From: Deltaproteobacteria bacterium
Lineage (GTDB): Bacteria; Desulfobacterota; Syntrophia; Syntrophales; UBA2210
NCBI GenBank assembly: GCA_019314085.1
Contig: JAFCZZ010000130.1
Coordinates: 1-5,390, forward strand
DNA: 5,390 bases
Direction of reading: 5' to 3'
Shown: positions 5,094 through 5,390 of the stretch, piece after piece
How positions within the stretch are numbered: position 1 is the first letter of the stretch
How the letters are laid out: every line of letters starts with the position of its first letter
The notes under the pieces: model-generated
Told to the model about the DNA's origin: nothing
Database searches by the model: none
Seen by the model: the letters and a program-made list of their open reading frames with translations, nothing else
Translations under genes and position numbers: made by a program

Positions 5094-5390
5094 TTATCTC
5101 AGACGCGGATCGAGGGAATCCCGTATCCCCTCCCCCAGCAGGTTGTACCCCAAGACGGTTATCAGGATCGCCAGTCCCGGATAGAGTGAGAGCCACCAGG
5201 CGATATCGATATTGTTTTTCCCTGCGGTGAGAATATTACCCCAGCTCGGCGTGGGGGGCTGCACGCCGATTCCCAGGAAGCTGAGCGCGGATTCTGTCAG
5301 TATGGCGCCTGCAACCCCGAGGGTGGCGGCCACCAGGACGGAGGCCATGGCGTTGGGGAGAATATGCCTGAATATGATGCGCAGATCGCC
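5094..5390 (-). CDS. DppC/OppC-type peptide (or nickel) ABC transporter permease, C-terminal part
   Basis: Partial gene entering from the right edge; the last 98 codons and the stop are present. It is an inner-membrane permease of the peptide/opine/nickel (PepT) ABC family. The first visible residues, GDLRIIFRHILPNAM (1-15), are the end of the ATPase-contacting loop with the highly conserved RHILPN. They are followed by a membrane segment, then LTESALSFLGIGVQPPTPSW (34-53), which is diagnostic of the DppC/OppC subunit, a periplasmic stretch, a last helix near 70-85 and the standard ending GEGIRDSLDPRLR. The in-frame ATG at 5348 is internal, because coding similarity continues above it to the edge. 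Whether the ligand is di- or oligopeptide, nickel or something else cannot be decided from this piece. tatD follows after 43 bases on the same strand. Confidence 0.94.
   Translation of the reverse strand, partial: GDLRIIFRHILPNAMASVLVAATLGVAGAILTESALSFLGIGVQPPTPSWGNILTAGKNNIDIAWWLSLYPGLAILITVLGYNLLGEGIRDSLDPRLR

Overview
This window reads as chromosomal DNA from a Gram-negative, probably anaerobic bacterium. A Desulfobacterota/'deltaproteobacterial' syntroph or sulfate reducer would fit, because it combines a branched-chain-amino-acid-type (HAAT/Liv) ABC transporter with a family III acyl-CoA transferase. No marker gene in the window fixes the taxonomy, so that is inference. All seven convincing protein genes lie on the minus strand, so transcription runs from high to low coordinates. 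No RNA gene, CRISPR array, insertion sequence, integrase or prophage gene was seen.

Right end (about 4274-5390): the C-terminal 98 residues of a DppC/OppC-type peptide/nickel ABC permease enter from the window edge. After 43 bases comes a complete tatD-family metal-dependent hydrolase (258 aa from the start chosen here). The two may share a transcript.

Middle (3724-4273): about 550 bases without a convincing gene. It is AT-rich with several C-tracts on the + strand. On the minus strand it holds two sigma70-like promoter candidates facing the liv genes, a 7-bp inverted repeat that could be an operator, and a 31-codon open frame whose stop overlaps the livH start.

Left part (1-3723): one tightly packed operon in the order livH (permease), livM (permease), livG (ATPase), livF (ATPase), CoA transferase (5' part only; it runs off the left edge). 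Junctions are a 7-bp overlap, a 7-base gap, an 8-bp overlap and a 3-base gap, with ribosome binding sites inside the preceding gene's end, so translational coupling is likely. The two permeases and two ATPases make a complete membrane machine, but the periplasmic binding protein is absent from the window. The CoA transferase at the end suggests that the imported compound is an organic (perhaps aromatic or dicarboxylic) acid that is activated to its CoA thioester after uptake, rather than leucine itself. That is inference from gene order.

I found no clear undescribed system. The points most worth checking are the transporter/CoA-transferase pairing, the degenerate ABC signature in LivG, and the leader region upstream of livH.
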